Below, one piece after another: positions 7,791-17,244 of a stretch of 64,000 bases of DNA (position 1 is its first letter; every line of letters starts with the position of its first letter). The position numbers and the translations under genes are program-made. The notes under the pieces were generated by a model that was not told the DNA's origin, made no database searches, and worked only from the letters and a program-made list of their open reading frames with translations. The stretch is taken from positions 62,001 through 126,000 of the forward strand of contig NZ_JACXAA010000012.1 of assembly GCF_014699035.1 (NCBI RefSeq), written 5' to 3'. Source of the stretch: Spirosoma validum. Its GTDB lineage: Bacteria; Bacteroidota; Bacteroidia; Cytophagales; Spirosomataceae.

Positions 7791-10700
7791 ATGCAAAAAC
7801 AGCTACTTATCTGGGCGCTGCTCTGGTGTTGGGCAGGGTTGAACGCGCATGCGCAAACCCGATTATTGACCGGTACCGTCAGTTCAAGTGAAGAAGGCGT
7901 ATTACCCGGCGTTAACGTCGTCCTGAAAGGCACTTCTATAGGAACCACTACAGATTCGAAAGGTAAATATTCTCTCAATATTCCGGGAGATGGTACCATC
8001 GTTACCTTCAGCTCAATCGGCTTCACCACCGAAGAAGTTAATGTGGGCAACCGCTCCACTCTGGATTTTGTTCTGAAATCCGATATCCGGTCACTCTCTG
8101 AAGTCGTCGTAACGGCCTTTGGGGTTAAGAAAGAAGTAAAATCGCTGGGGTATGGCGTCCAGGAGATCAAAGGTAGCCAGCTCACCGAAGCCCGGTCGGC
8201 CAACGTAGCGAACGCGCTGTCGGGTAAAATAGCCGGACTACGGATCAGTAGTAATGGAGGCCCAGGCAGTGGGTCGTCTATCCAGATTCGCGGAGCCTCG
8301 TCGGTATCGGGTAACAATCAGCCGCTTATTGTCGTGGATGGGGTGCCCATTCAGCAAACGTCCGAGAAGCAATTTGGCGGAGGTTTATCCGAAATAAGCC
8401 CCGATAACATCAAAGATATCAGTGTTCTGAAAGGACCGAACGCAGCGGCTTTATATGGCTCGCGGGCAGCGAATGGCGTCATTATCGTTACGACCAAAAA
8501 CGGGTCAGGCACGAAAGGCATCGGCGTTGAGATCAATTCCAATTTTACGGCTGAACGCCCCTGGATCAGTCCGAATTTCCAGAATATTTACGGGGGTGGC
8601 AACGGCTACCGTACCTGGTACAATGACGGCTGGAGCGGATCGATTACCGACCCCGCAGAAATCGCGCAGTATCGGGCGGCTTACCCGAATGGTGCCTTAA
8701 GCGGGACCGAAGGTACAGATGAGAGCTGGGGCGCACCCATGGATGGACGACTCGTTCGGCATTGGTGGAGCGGCAAAGACGTAGCGCCACTGACGCCCAA
8801 TCCCAACAACTGGAATGATTATTGGCAGACAGGCAAAACCTTCACGAACAACGTAGCACTGTCGGGCAGTAACGATAAAGGCAGTTTTCGGATGTCGATT
8901 GGTCGGATGAAGCAGACCGGGATCATGGATTTCAATGATTTTTACCGGAACAACTTCAAACTGAATTCGGCCTACAACTTCACGCCAAAACTGAACGTAA
9001 CGATATCGGCGGAATACGTCAAATCGGGCGGAAATCGGGGGTATCAGGAAGGGCAACAGTTCATCTGGGCACACCGCCAAACCGACTGGAATAAAATCCG
9101 TGACTGGCGTGATTACACCGGCGTTCACATTCAGCGCGCCCTGGCGGGCAAACCCGCCGATAACGATCCGCCGAACTGGCAGCACACGTTCTTTACGAAT
9201 CCCTATTTTTCGAGCGAGCTCCTCCCTTACACCAACGAAAAAGACCGGCTGGTCGGCAATATCGCGCTGAATTACCAGATTCTGCCTTCTCTGAGCCTGA
9301 TGCTACGTAGCGGTACCGATTTATGGACCGATACGCGGCTTAACGTAGTCAACTTCGCCCGTGTACGGAACGGAAATGCCACGCCGGGCCGCTATTCCGA
9401 AGAAGTGCTGCGTCGCCAGGAAACTAACAGTGACTTTATCCTGACATTCAACAAAGCACTGACCAGCGACATCACGGCCAACATTCAGGCGGGTGGCGTT
9501 CAGCGCACAAACTATTACAAGCGGAATTACACCTACGTTGGTGAACTCGTCGTCGATGGGGTTTATAACCTCTCGAACTCCAACGTAAGCCAGAACGCGG
9601 TTGAAAGTGCGATTCAGAAATCGGAGATGAACAGTTTGTTTGCCTCCGCTGAATTTGGCTGGCGTAATGCCCTGTTTTTGAGCGGTACAGCCCGAAACGA
9701 CTGGTCCTCAACGCTGCCCAGCAATGCGCGCAGTTACTTCTATCCGTCGGTGTCGGTATCGGCTGTTCTGACGGAATTACTGGGCGTTCGGAGCAACGTA
9801 TTATCGTTTGGCAAAGTGCGGGCTTCGTGGGCGCAGGTGGGGAACGATGCCGATCCATACCAACTGGCGCAAACGTTCCGCTCGGGCGGTTCCTGGAATG
9901 GCTCAATCCCGGAGTTTTACGAAAACACCAAAATTGCCAACTCCACGCTCAAGCCCGAAATCACGACCGGAACCGAACTCGGGATTGATCTGCGTTTCCT
10001 GAAAGGCCGCATTGGTTTAGACGTAACGTATTACGATCAGACCTCGCGAAACCAGATTCTGGCGGTCGATATTTCAAAAGCCAGTGGCTACAACCAGCGC
10101 GTTCTGAACGCAGGTCAATTGAGCAATAAAGGCGTCGAAGTGGTTTTAACCGGCATTCCGCTGAAATTCTCGAACGGATTTACCTGGGAGACGACGCTTA
10201 ACTTTTCCCGGAACCGCAACCGGGTCATCGAACTGGCCGAGGGTTTAACAACCTACGTACTGAACAGTCGCCAGGGACTTAACTCAGAAGCTCGTGTTGG
10301 CCAGGCCTACGGTACGTTGTTTGGTATTGGTTTCGAACACGCACCCGACGGTCAGATCATTTATAACAATGGATTGCCAGTGGTATCGACCAATCCCCGC
10401 GTATTGGGCAACATCCAGCCTAAATGGACGGGTGGCTGGCTCAACTCATTCAGCTTCAAAGGATTCTCGATCTCGGCGCTGATCGACGCGAAAATGGGCG
10501 GTGATCTATTTGATGAAGGAACGGGCACAGCTCGCTGGACGGGTCAGTATGCCGAAACGGCCATTGGTCGTGAGGAGGGAATCATTGGAAAGGGGGTTAT
10601 GAACGTCGGTACGGCAGAGTCGCCACAGTACGTTCCAAATACGGTGATCATGCCAGCCAATACGCTCTACGGCTACAACAACCCCCGGCGCTATCACGAA

Positions 10701-10958
10701 GCGGCTATTTTCGACGGGTCGTATATGAAGCTTCGCGAAGCAACTGTCGGCTATTCGATTCCCTCCTCCTTCCTGGTAGGCAAGTTCATTCGGACGGCTA
10801 AACTATCGGTGGTCGGTCGTAACCTGGCTATGTTGTTCAAAAACACGCCCCACATCGACCCCGAAGTCGACCGGTTTGGCGGCAACGCGCAGGGTTTTGC
10901 CTATGGCGAACTGCCTTCATCACGTAGCGTCGGGGTTAACCTAAGTCTTGGTTTTTAA
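7791..10958 (+). CDS. SusC/RagA-type TonB-linked outer membrane transporter
   Basis: A 1055-residue protein. A signal peptide ends at about residue 21 (NAHAQ). Residues about 22-105 form a carboxypeptidase-regulatory-like domain (GTVSSSEEGVLPGVNVVLKG). SEVVVTAFGVKKE then introduces the plug, with the RagA-type IQIRGASSV and LIVVDGVPI motifs, and a large TonB-dependent beta barrel ends in aromatic F. SusC proteins form the outer-membrane pore of a pedal-bin complex with a SusD lid, importing oligosaccharides, peptides or other oligomers using TonB energy. The susD partner follows by 79 bp. The substrate is suggested only by the aminotransferase downstream, not by a glycosidase. Confidence 0.95.
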   Translation: MQKQLLIWALLWCWAGLNAHAQTRLLTGTVSSSEEGVLPGVNVVLKGTSIGTTTDSKGKYSLNIPGDGTIVTFSSIGFTTEEVNVGNRSTLDFVLKSDIRSLSEVVVTAFGVKKEVKSLGYGVQEIKGSQLTEARSANVANALSGKIAGLRISSNGGPGSGSSIQIRGASSVSGNNQPLIVVDGVPIQQTSEKQFGGGLSEISPDNIKDISVLKGPNAAALYGSRAANGVIIVTTKNGSGTKGIGVEINSNFTAERPWISPNFQNIYGGGNGYRTWYNDGWSGSITDPAEIAQYRAAYPNGALSGTEGTDESWGAPMDGRLVRHWWSGKDVAPLTPNPNNWNDYWQTGKTFTNNVALSGSNDKGSFRMSIGRMKQTGIMDFNDFYRNNFKLNSAYNFTPKLNVTISAEYVKSGGNRGYQEGQQFIWAHRQTDWNKIRDWRDYTGVHIQRALAGKPADNDPPNWQHTFFTNPYFSSELLPYTNEKDRLVGNIALNYQILPSLSLMLRSGTDLWTDTRLNVVNFARVRNGNATPGRYSEEVLRRQETNSDFILTFNKALTSDITANIQAGGVQRTNYYKRNYTYVGELVVDGVYNLSNSNVSQNAVESAIQKSEMNSLFASAEFGWRNALFLSGTARNDWSSTLPSNARSYFYPSVSVSAVLTELLGVRSNVLSFGKVRASWAQVGNDADPYQLAQTFRSGGSWNGSIPEFYENTKIANSTLKPEITTGTELGIDLRFLKGRIGLDVTYYDQTSRNQILAVDISKASGYNQRVLNAGQLSNKGVEVVLTGIPLKFSNGFTWETTLNFSRNRNRVIELAEGLTTYVLNSRQGLNSEARVGQAYGTLFGIGFEHAPDGQIIYNNGLPVVSTNPRVLGNIQPKWTGGWLNSFSFKGFSISALIDAKMGGDLFDEGTGTARWTGQYAETAIGREEGIIGKGVMNVGTAESPQYVPNTVIMPANTLYGYNNPRRYHEAAIFDGSYMKLREATVGYSIPSSFLVGKFIRTAKLSVVGRNLAMLFKNTPHIDPEVDRFGGNAQGFAYGELPSSRSVGVNLSLGF

Positions 10959-11037
10959 ATCCGTTTACGGCCTCGATTTGGGGATTATAGTGATCATCAC
11001 CAAACCCTAAACCGAAGGCTCAAAACCATAAATTTCC

Positions 11038-12495
11038 ATGAAACGAATCGTATTATGTATACTCACGCTGCTGACGGTCGGTTCCTGTACGAAGGAATTC
11101 GACAAGATGAACGTGGACCCCAATAACCCTACGGCTCTCAGCCCACAGTATCTGTTGCCGTATGCCATCGAGAAAGTAGTTGATCGCTCGTGGGGCGGGC
11201 GGACACGCTTCGAGCGACTGAATCTCGACGGTGCCATGCTCTGGATGCAATACCTGACCCGGAACATTTACTCCAACGAGGGTGATAACTACGGGCTGTC
11301 GGTTGCTTTTTACAACAACAACTGGACATCGCTTTTCAACGACGGGCTCGTTAATTTCCAGCGAATCGTTACGTTATCCGGCGCCGGTGGCCAGTACCAG
11401 AACACGAATTACGAAGGCATCGCGATGGTGATGCGAACCTGGACGTTCTCGCTGCTGACTGATCTCTACGGGCCAATTCCTTACACCGAAGCGCTGAAAG
11501 GAACCGCCGACCAGCCGAACTACACACCCTCGTATGACTCGATGGACAAGATTTACGCGGGCATGCTGGCGGATCTGAAAACGGCTAACGAGAAACTGGT
11601 CGTTGGTGGCGCAGCCGTATCGGGCGATATTCTGTATAATGGCGATATCCTGAAATGGAAGAAGTTTGCCAACTCGCTACGGCTACGGCTGGCGAACCGT
11701 CAGGCTGCGAAAAAGTTAGCGGAGTCGAAAGCCATTATGGCTGAGATTCTGGGCGATCCAACGAAGTACCCGGTCTTCACCAGTAATGCCGATAACGCTA
11801 CGTTGAAAACGACCGAAGTGTTGTCGAGCAACAACGAGTTTTTTCTAGTGATGGTCAACGACAGCCGCACAGACTGGAACGTAAGCAAGACGCTGACGGA
11901 CAAACTGAATGCCCTGGGTGATGAGCGACTAAAGGTTTACGCACAGCCCAACAAAGCCGGAAAATACGAAGGCCATGCCAACGGACTTCCTGACGCTATC
12001 GCCACGACGTATCTCGCGACCAGCTCAAACATCGGTACGTATTTCATCCAGAAAACTTCGCCAGAGGTGATCATGACGTTTGCCGAATTGAATCTGATTC
12101 TGGCCGAAGCCGCTCAGGATGGCGATATCACCGGTTCAGCGCAATCGTACTTTGAAAAAGGTATAACGGCTTCATTTGATCAGTACGGATTGAAAGTTAC
12201 GGATACGTATCTCAAGACCGTTGGTGCTGTTTCGAAAGCGAACATCATGGAGCAGAAATGGATCGCGCTGTTTGGGCAGGGGCTGGAAGCCTGGACCGAA
12301 TACCGCCGGACGGGTTTGCCGGTATTACCCGCCAAAGATCCACGGGCGGTGTTCGAGAATGATGGCGTTTTACCAACTCGACTGCCTTTCCCAACATCAG
12401 AATCGTCGCTCAATGAAGCGAATTATACCAAAGGCATTGCCCTCGTCGGCGGTAAGAACGATACGAAAGCGAAACTCTGGTGGGCCGAAAATTAA
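11038..12495 (+). CDS. SusD/RagB family outer membrane lipoprotein
   Basis: A 485-residue protein with lipoprotein leader MKRIVLCILTLLTVGSC (Cys17). KEFDKMNVDPNNPTALSPQY is the characteristic opening of the SusD-like_2 group. TPR-like helical segments follow, with the family's late pattern WIALFGQGLEAWTEYRRTGLP and a C-terminal RLPFPTSE. SusD proteins bind the substrate at the cell surface and close over SusC. The gene is co-oriented with the SusC gene upstream; its stop is 26 bp before the next gene. Its specificity is not readable from sequence. Confidence 0.95.
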   Translation: MKRIVLCILTLLTVGSCTKEFDKMNVDPNNPTALSPQYLLPYAIEKVVDRSWGGRTRFERLNLDGAMLWMQYLTRNIYSNEGDNYGLSVAFYNNNWTSLFNDGLVNFQRIVTLSGAGGQYQNTNYEGIAMVMRTWTFSLLTDLYGPIPYTEALKGTADQPNYTPSYDSMDKIYAGMLADLKTANEKLVVGGAAVSGDILYNGDILKWKKFANSLRLRLANRQAAKKLAESKAIMAEILGDPTKYPVFTSNADNATLKTTEVLSSNNEFFLVMVNDSRTDWNVSKTLTDKLNALGDERLKVYAQPNKAGKYEGHANGLPDAIATTYLATSSNIGTYFIQKTSPEVIMTFAELNLILAEAAQDGDITGSAQSYFEKGITASFDQYGLKVTDTYLKTVGAVSKANIMEQKWIALFGQGLEAWTEYRRTGLPVLPAKDPRAVFENDGVLPTRLPFPTSESSLNEANYTKGIALVGGKNDTKAKLWWAEN

Positions 12496-12521
12496 GGATC
12501 ATTAAACGGACAATCAATCAA

Positions 12522-13001
12522 ATGAAGGCATATAACCTACTCACGATAAGCTTGTTTTTGGCCACACTTGGGCTGTCGGCCTGCGAGAAAAAAGTAGATC
12601 CGTTTGTCGACCGTGTGCAATCGCCCGTCCTGGTCCTGATCGACAACGCGACCGGTGATGGTGGCGGCATGACGGCCGAACCGGTTGTATCGCAGAAAAT
12701 AGGCGGTCCCGTTACGTTAGCGGTTCGGATTTATGAACTCGATAAGTCGGGGATTTTAGATAACAAGGTCGGTATTGATTCGATACCGGTAGCGTCGCTG
12801 GCCCTGAAACTGACAACGCGGACCGGTACAGCGCTTGGTAATCTAACAACCGATGCGTCGGGTAAAGCGACGATCTCAAAAACCTGGGCCGAACTGGGTG
12901 TTGCCAAACCGGCTGCAGGCAGCAGCGTATCGCTGACCTGGGTGGGCGAGTACAAGGGGCAGGCCTTTTCGCGGTATTCACGCGTACAAGGGACTAATTA
13001 A
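12522..13001 (+). CDS. Small lipoprotein of the SusCD operon, unknown function
   Basis: A 159-residue protein. I use the ATG at 12522, which opens MKAYNLLTISLFLATLGLSA followed by Cys21, a lipoprotein signal; the frame extends upstream into susD but that part has no leader function. The mature protein has an Ig-like or transthyretin-like beta pattern (ASLALKLTTRTGTALGNLTT, then DASGKATISKTWAEL). This suggests a carboxypeptidase-regulatory-like or big-domain fold. It occupies the position of the extra surface lipoproteins often found after susD, so a role in ligand binding is inferred only. Confidence 0.75.
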   Translation: MKAYNLLTISLFLATLGLSACEKKVDPFVDRVQSPVLVLIDNATGDGGGMTAEPVVSQKIGGPVTLAVRIYELDKSGILDNKVGIDSIPVASLALKLTTRTGTALGNLTTDASGKATISKTWAELGVAKPAAGSSVSLTWVGEYKGQAFSRYSRVQGTN

Positions 13002-13006
13002 TTGTA

Positions 13007-13111
13007 AGTGAAGAGTGTAGAGTGAAAAATAAATTATGGAAAGACTTTTTCTATTCTTCATTCTACTCGCTTCACTATTTATTCTTAACTCTTCATTTTT
13101 AATTCTTCATT
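13007..13111. repeat. Imperfect inverted repeat of the TTCATTCT type
   Basis: Arms 13007-13026 and 13057-13076 are complementary at most positions (AGTGAAGAGTGTAGAGTGAA against TTCATTCTACTCGCTTCACT). They are followed by two further TTCTTaa..CTTCAT units up to 13111. It lies in the 118-bp gap before the aminotransferase gene. It does not obviously terminate the operon and looks like a dispersed intergenic repeat. Confidence 0.5.
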
Positions 13112-13119
13112 GAAAGACC

Positions 13120-14277
13120 ATGAATCTCAACCGTCGGAACTGGCTGAAAAATAGCCTAATGATGAGCGCAGGGGCCGTAGCGGCACCATCGCTGCTTTCT
13201 ACAAATGCCTATTGCGAGCCCTGGCTCGATGCACCCGAAATGATGCCTACGCTGCCGCCCAAAGGGGGTGTCATGAAAGCCAGACTGTCAGCGAATGAGA
13301 ATCCCTACGGTCCTTCGCCAAAGGCGTTGAAAGCGATTTCAGAAGCGGCATCCGACGGTTTTCTGTATCCGTTTAGCTATGCTGGTCAGCTCCAGAAAAT
13401 GATTGCGGAACAGGAAGGGGTTCAACCAGAGCAGATTCTGTTAGCTCCTGGTTCGGGATCGCTGCTGACAGCGGCTGCCATTCACTACAGTCATATTAAA
13501 CCCGGCGGCTCGATCATTTCAGCTGATCCAACCTACGAATCACTCATGCGTGCTGCCGTGCAACACGGTGCCAAGTGGGAAAAAGTCCCGCTGACGGCGA
13601 ATGATTATGACCACAATCTGGCCGAGATGGAGAAACGCGTTGGCGACAACACCAGCCTGATGTACGTCAACAATCCCAACAACCCAACCGGCGTTACGAT
13701 TGACCCTGTTGCGCTACGGGCGTTCGTGGATCGGGTATCAGCGAAGAAACCGGTGTTTGTCGACGAAGCATACATTCATTACACGAGCGATCCGAAGAAG
13801 TTTACGGTCATCGAAAACGTGAAAAAGGGGCAGGACGTACTGGTAGCCCGTACGTTCTCGAAAATTTACGGGATGGCGGGTTTACGACTGGGTTACCTGG
13901 TTGGCCAACCCGATACGTTAAAGGCGATCAGCAAGTGGGGCGGTGGTCCCGGTGGTCTGACCATGACAACGCTACGTGCCGCTCTGGCCTGCTACCAGGA
14001 CGATGAGTTCATCAAATACTCGTTGAGCAAAGGTCTGGAAGCGCGTGAGTTTTTATATCAAACGCTGAAAACCAACGGCTATACGTATCTCCCATCGGGT
14101 ACAAACTTCGTGTTGTTCCCAATTCGAATGAAGGGCGAAGATTTCGTGAGCCGGATGATGGATCAGGGCGTTAGTATCCGTCAGTGGAAGTTCGACGGTC
14201 AGTATTGGTGCCGCGTAAGCCTAGGTACCATGCCACAAATGCAGGCCTTTGCTGAAGGATTGAAGGTTATTTCCTAG
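13120..14277 (+). CDS. Tat-exported PLP-dependent aminotransferase (HisC-like)
   Basis: A 385-residue fold-type I aminotransferase of the histidinol-phosphate aminotransferase-like group. Core residues are present: SANENPYGPS near 57-66, NNPNNPTG at 184-191, Asp215 with Tyr218 (VDEAYIH) contacting the PLP pyridine ring, Lys248 in ARTFSKIYG as the Schiff-base lysine, and Arg256 in GLRLGY. The N-terminus has a twin-arginine leader, NRRNWLKN at 4-11, then a hydrophobic stretch (MMSAGAVAAPSLL). The folded holoenzyme is therefore probably exported to the periplasm. It lies after SusC, SusD and a lipoprotein on the same strand. HisC-type enzymes transaminate histidinol phosphate or aromatic amino acids in the cytoplasm; the periplasmic substrate here is unknown. 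Confidence 0.85.
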   Translation: MNLNRRNWLKNSLMMSAGAVAAPSLLSTNAYCEPWLDAPEMMPTLPPKGGVMKARLSANENPYGPSPKALKAISEAASDGFLYPFSYAGQLQKMIAEQEGVQPEQILLAPGSGSLLTAAAIHYSHIKPGGSIISADPTYESLMRAAVQHGAKWEKVPLTANDYDHNLAEMEKRVGDNTSLMYVNNPNNPTGVTIDPVALRAFVDRVSAKKPVFVDEAYIHYTSDPKKFTVIENVKKGQDVLVARTFSKIYGMAGLRLGYLVGQPDTLKAISKWGGGPGGLTMTTLRAALACYQDDEFIKYSLSKGLEAREFLYQTLKTNGYTYLPSGTNFVLFPIRMKGEDFVSRMMDQGVSIRQWKFDGQYWCRVSLGTMPQMQAFAEGLKVIS

Positions 14278-14296
14278 TTGAGCTGGACGTACTGTG

Positions 14297-14350
14297 TGAA
14301 TAAACGAAATGTAGCATGGGCATAAGCCCATGCTACATTTCGTTTATTCA
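14297..14350. terminator. 25-bp perfect hairpin, bidirectional terminator
   Basis: Arms 14297-14321 and 14326-14350 are exact complements (TGAATAAACGAAATGTAGCA and onward) around an ATAA loop. It lies between the convergent aminotransferase gene and DoxX-like gene, 20 bp after the former's stop, so it probably ends both transcripts. Confidence 0.8.
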
Positions 14351-14392
14351 GGAGATTCTATAAATCATGTATAGCTCCTGAATTGAACTGAT

Positions 14393-14782
14393 TTATACAT
14401 TATCGGTGCTCTTCAAGGCCCAATAGATCAGGACGGGCTGAAAAAACAACCGGACTAACCGTTTTCTATCTGTATCCAACCCAAATCCGTCTCGTTTACG
14501 GACGTACTGAGAGATGTTGCCAGGGAAAATTGCTGTAAAGAAACCCGCAGCTACTTTTCCCACCGTCTTTTGATGTTCTTTATCGGTTAGCAACAGGCTG
14601 CTGCCCAGGGCAATTTCGGCTATCCCCGAGTACACGACGGTGTCGTCTTTCGGCAGTGGAATCTCATCGGGGACCTGGGCCTTGAATTCTTTCCTGGCAA
14701 ATGACAGATGGCTTATTCCCGCAAACACCAACATGCTCCCTAAAGCGATCCTGGCAATATTTTTCACGTTTTCTTCCTGCAT
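14393..14782 (-). CDS. DoxX-like membrane protein
   Basis: A 129-residue protein from the ATG at 14782 (a start at 14806 would add eight residues). It has a hydrophobic helix near residues 10-25 (ARIALGSMLVFAGISHLSFA), a second at VYSGIAEIALGSSLLL, a third around VAAGFFTAIFPGNIS, and a C-terminal one (LVRLFFQPVLIYWAL). The GISHL motif and four-helix pattern fit the DoxX/DoxD-like family of small membrane proteins, some linked to thiosulfate or quinone redox. No partner gene adjoins it, so the role is unassigned. Confidence 0.7.
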   Translation of the reverse strand: MQEENVKNIARIALGSMLVFAGISHLSFARKEFKAQVPDEIPLPKDDTVVYSGIAEIALGSSLLLTDKEHQKTVGKVAAGFFTAIFPGNISQYVRKRDGFGLDTDRKRLVRLFFQPVLIYWALKSTDNV

Positions 14783-15307
14783 AATACCTGTCTTGTTTAT
14801 ACACATTTACTAATCACTTCCCATCAATTCTATTCACATAATTCATCTAACCCGAATCTGTTTGATAAGTTTAGTGAATGGATTACCAGCCTAAAACGGA
14901 TAGAACAATGAGCGAGCATCGGCCTGCGCTAATCGGGTTACTTTGTCGTAGTTGATAACCTTGATTAATTACAGACGCCTGCATTCAAGCCCCATAAACT
15001 ACTGCAAGGCCCGAAGGTTAGGCGTTGACGAAACAAGAGTGCATTCCCTTACTTTTTCAAACTATGCTTTACTCGTGTAGTTACATGAAATAGTTTTCAC
15101 TCCGTCAACACCGTCCATCATACGTAATGCGTATCGCTCCACTGGCATGGCTATTTCCTAACACGTGTTCCTTACGTAGCGGTACTGGACCAATACGTAT
15201 CGTCATGCCCTGGCCAAGATTGGAAAACGAATTGGCTTAGCTCTACCCCAATACCGCTTACAAAACCCAGTGAATACTTACTCAACTACATAAACAGTTT
15301 TTAGTGA
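14783..15307. other. 525-bp divergent intergenic region
   Basis: This separates the DoxX-like gene (minus) from the alcohol dehydrogenase gene (plus). I see no ORF of substance, no hairpin above about 8 bp and no clear TTTG/TAnnTTTG promoter. It contains three TACGTA palindromes within 80 bp (about 15120, 15172 and 15197), which is dense even for this window. Confidence 0.4.
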
Positions 15308-16396
15308 ATGGAATCCTTAAAAACCAAAGCTTACGGCGCAAAAGCATCGCTGATTGACCAGTTCAGCAGCTTGTCCCGCATGGACATCGAACGACAGCCT
15401 CCCAAAGATGACGAAGTACAGATTGACGTGCTCTATTGTGGCGTATGCCATTCCGATGTGCACCAGGTTAGAAACGACTGGGCCAACACCATCTATCCCT
15501 GCGTACCGGGTCATGAAGTTATCGGTCGGATTTCGCAGACAGGCAGTGGCGTAACCAAGTTCAACGTCGGCGATACGGTGGGTGTTGGTTGCATGGTCGA
15601 TTCGTGCGGACAGTGTTCCTCCTGCCACGAAGGCGAGGAACAATACTGCGAAGGGCCGGTAAGCTGGACCGCTACGTATAACGGCTATATGAAACCTAAT
15701 GGTAACGGCTACAATACGTTTGGGGGTTATTCAACGTCCATTGTGGTCAAAGAATCGTTCGTGCTACGTATTCCAGACTCACTCGATATCAGCAAGGCGG
15801 CTCCAATCTTGTGTGCAGGTATTACGACCTACTCACCGTTGCGGCACTGGAACACCAAGCCCGGCGATAACGTAGCCATTGTTGGTTTGGGCGGACTTGG
15901 CCACATGGGCGTCAAGCTGGCAAAAGCAATGGGCGCAAACGTAACGGTCATTACGCACACCGAAGATAAGCGGGCCTTAGCTGAGGAACTGGGCGCGCAC
16001 GAGGTATTGATTGAAAACGACAAAAAAGCGCTGAAGGATCACGAACGAACATTCGACCTGATTCTGAACACCATTCCCGACAAATACGATCCAAATCCAT
16101 TTATCAAGCTGCTCAAGCGCGACGGAGTATTTGTAGCGGTTGGCGTGCTGGGGCCGTTTACAAGCCCGACCAATAACATGGAAGTAGCTATGGCCCGACG
16201 TAGCGTAGCGGGGTCAGTTATTGGCGGTATTGCTGAAACGCAGGAAGTATTGGACTTCTGCGCTGAACATCAGATTTTGCCCGATGTCGAAATGATCGCG
16301 ATTCAGGACATCAATAAGGCGTATAGCCGGATGCTGGACGAGGACGTACGATTCCGGTTCATCATCGACATGCAATCACTCAAAGACGAAAATTAA
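15308..16396 (+). CDS. Zinc-dependent alcohol dehydrogenase, YahK/CAD type
   Basis: A 362-residue medium-chain dehydrogenase/reductase. The catalytic zinc site is visible (YCGVCHSDVHQV; GHEVIGRI). The four-cysteine structural zinc loop is CMVDSCGQCSSCHEGEEQYC. The NADP-binding Rossmann motif is VGLGGLGHMG. The CHSD and GGYS patterns mark the cinnamyl-alcohol dehydrogenase-like subgroup, which reduces broad-range aldehydes with NADPH in the cytoplasm. It is followed by a DUF4126 gene on the same strand after 57 bp. Its physiological substrate is not evident. Confidence 0.93.
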   Translation: MESLKTKAYGAKASLIDQFSSLSRMDIERQPPKDDEVQIDVLYCGVCHSDVHQVRNDWANTIYPCVPGHEVIGRISQTGSGVTKFNVGDTVGVGCMVDSCGQCSSCHEGEEQYCEGPVSWTATYNGYMKPNGNGYNTFGGYSTSIVVKESFVLRIPDSLDISKAAPILCAGITTYSPLRHWNTKPGDNVAIVGLGGLGHMGVKLAKAMGANVTVITHTEDKRALAEELGAHEVLIENDKKALKDHERTFDLILNTIPDKYDPNPFIKLLKRDGVFVAVGVLGPFTSPTNNMEVAMARRSVAGSVIGGIAETQEVLDFCAEHQILPDVEMIAIQDINKAYSRMLDEDVRFRFIIDMQSLKDEN

Positions 16397-16453
16397 TCAG
16401 ATTCCCAATTCGCCTGAATTGGGCAATTTTTCTAAAGAATAACTGACAACGTT

Positions 16454-16960
16454 ATGTTTCAAACCTATTTAAAAGCCTTCCAGATCGGAGTAATTGCCGG
16501 AATGCGGGCGATGGCGGCCCCGGCGCTGCTGAGTCATAAACTGGTGCGGACAATCCCCGCCAAGGAACCCCAAAAACCAATTCATTATTTAACCCTGCCC
16601 CCAGTTTCTCTTGGCTTAAAGGTCGTAGCTGCTGGAGAAATGATTGCAGATAAACTGCCCAACGCACCGAATCGCACATCGCCCCCTCAGTTCATTGCCC
16701 GCGTTGCTTCGGGAGCGACTTGTGGCGCTTTCCTGAGCGAAGTAGAAGGTCAACCGGCTCCATACGGTGCCCTTGCGGGTGGTCTGGGTGCTGCCGTGGG
16801 AACACTTGTTTTCTTCAATCTACGTCGGTGGCTGGATCATGACCTGGGCATTCCCGATACAGTCGGGGCGCTAGCCGAAGATGCCCTGGTGATTGGTGTT
16901 GGCTGGCAAATTGCAAACAGCATCGAACCTAAGCTGGAAACCGCTGTCAGTGGAAATTGA
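16454..16960 (+). CDS. DUF4126-like membrane protein
   Basis: A 168-residue hydrophobic protein starting ATG at 16454. The opening FQIGVIAGMRAMAAPALLSH, the central GEMIADKLPNAPNRTSPPQF, and the late glycine-rich helix GALAGGLGAAVGTLVFF with DHDLGIPDTVGALAEDA match the DUF4126 pattern as I recall it. At least three membrane helices are predicted by eye. No function is established for the family. It probably shares a transcript with the upstream alcohol dehydrogenase. Confidence 0.65.
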   Translation: MFQTYLKAFQIGVIAGMRAMAAPALLSHKLVRTIPAKEPQKPIHYLTLPPVSLGLKVVAAGEMIADKLPNAPNRTSPPQFIARVASGATCGAFLSEVEGQPAPYGALAGGLGAAVGTLVFFNLRRWLDHDLGIPDTVGALAEDALVIGVGWQIANSIEPKLETAVSGN

Positions 16961-17075
16961 CAGGCAACATCGGTACTGGATAAGTCTCTTACATGACCAC
17001 AAATGCAGGCTTTTTCCTATAGGCTGAAAATTCTCATAATTGATTATAAGTAGTTCAGCTAAGGTACATTAGGTT

Positions 17076-17125
17076 TTTTGTCATGCTTCGGCACCGGCCG
17101 CCCGGCTTCGTCAGCATGACAAAAA
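17076..17125. repeat. Interrupted inverted repeat
   Basis: TTTTTGTCATGCT at the left is complemented by AGCATGACAAAAA at the right. Between them is a GC-rich core (CACCGGCCGCCCGG) that can itself fold. It could serve as a bidirectional terminator downstream of the DUF4126 gene. Confidence 0.55.
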
Positions 17126-17166
17126 CGCTATTGCAAAATACGCTAAATTATCTGTGCTTCAGCACT

Positions 17167-17210
17167 TAACAAGCAGAGCCTGGACATTTATATCCAGGCT
17201 CTGCTTGTTA
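17167..17210. terminator. 18-bp perfect hairpin terminator
   Basis: Arms 17167-17184 and 17193-17210 are exact complements (TAACAAGCAGAGCCTGGA) with an 8-nt loop. It lies just beyond the 3' end of the minus-strand gene that stops at 17245, and after the DUF4126 gene, so it can separate the convergent transcripts. Confidence 0.75.
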
Positions 17211-17244
17211 CAGGATTACTAGTTTTTACTTCCTAACGCATTCA

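Noticed and set aside
8697..9185. 162-codon ORF antisense to susC
   Set aside because: Shadow of the SusC gene.
13007..13111. Possible CRISPR-like repeat
   Set aside because: There are two or three imperfect units and no regular spacers or cas genes.
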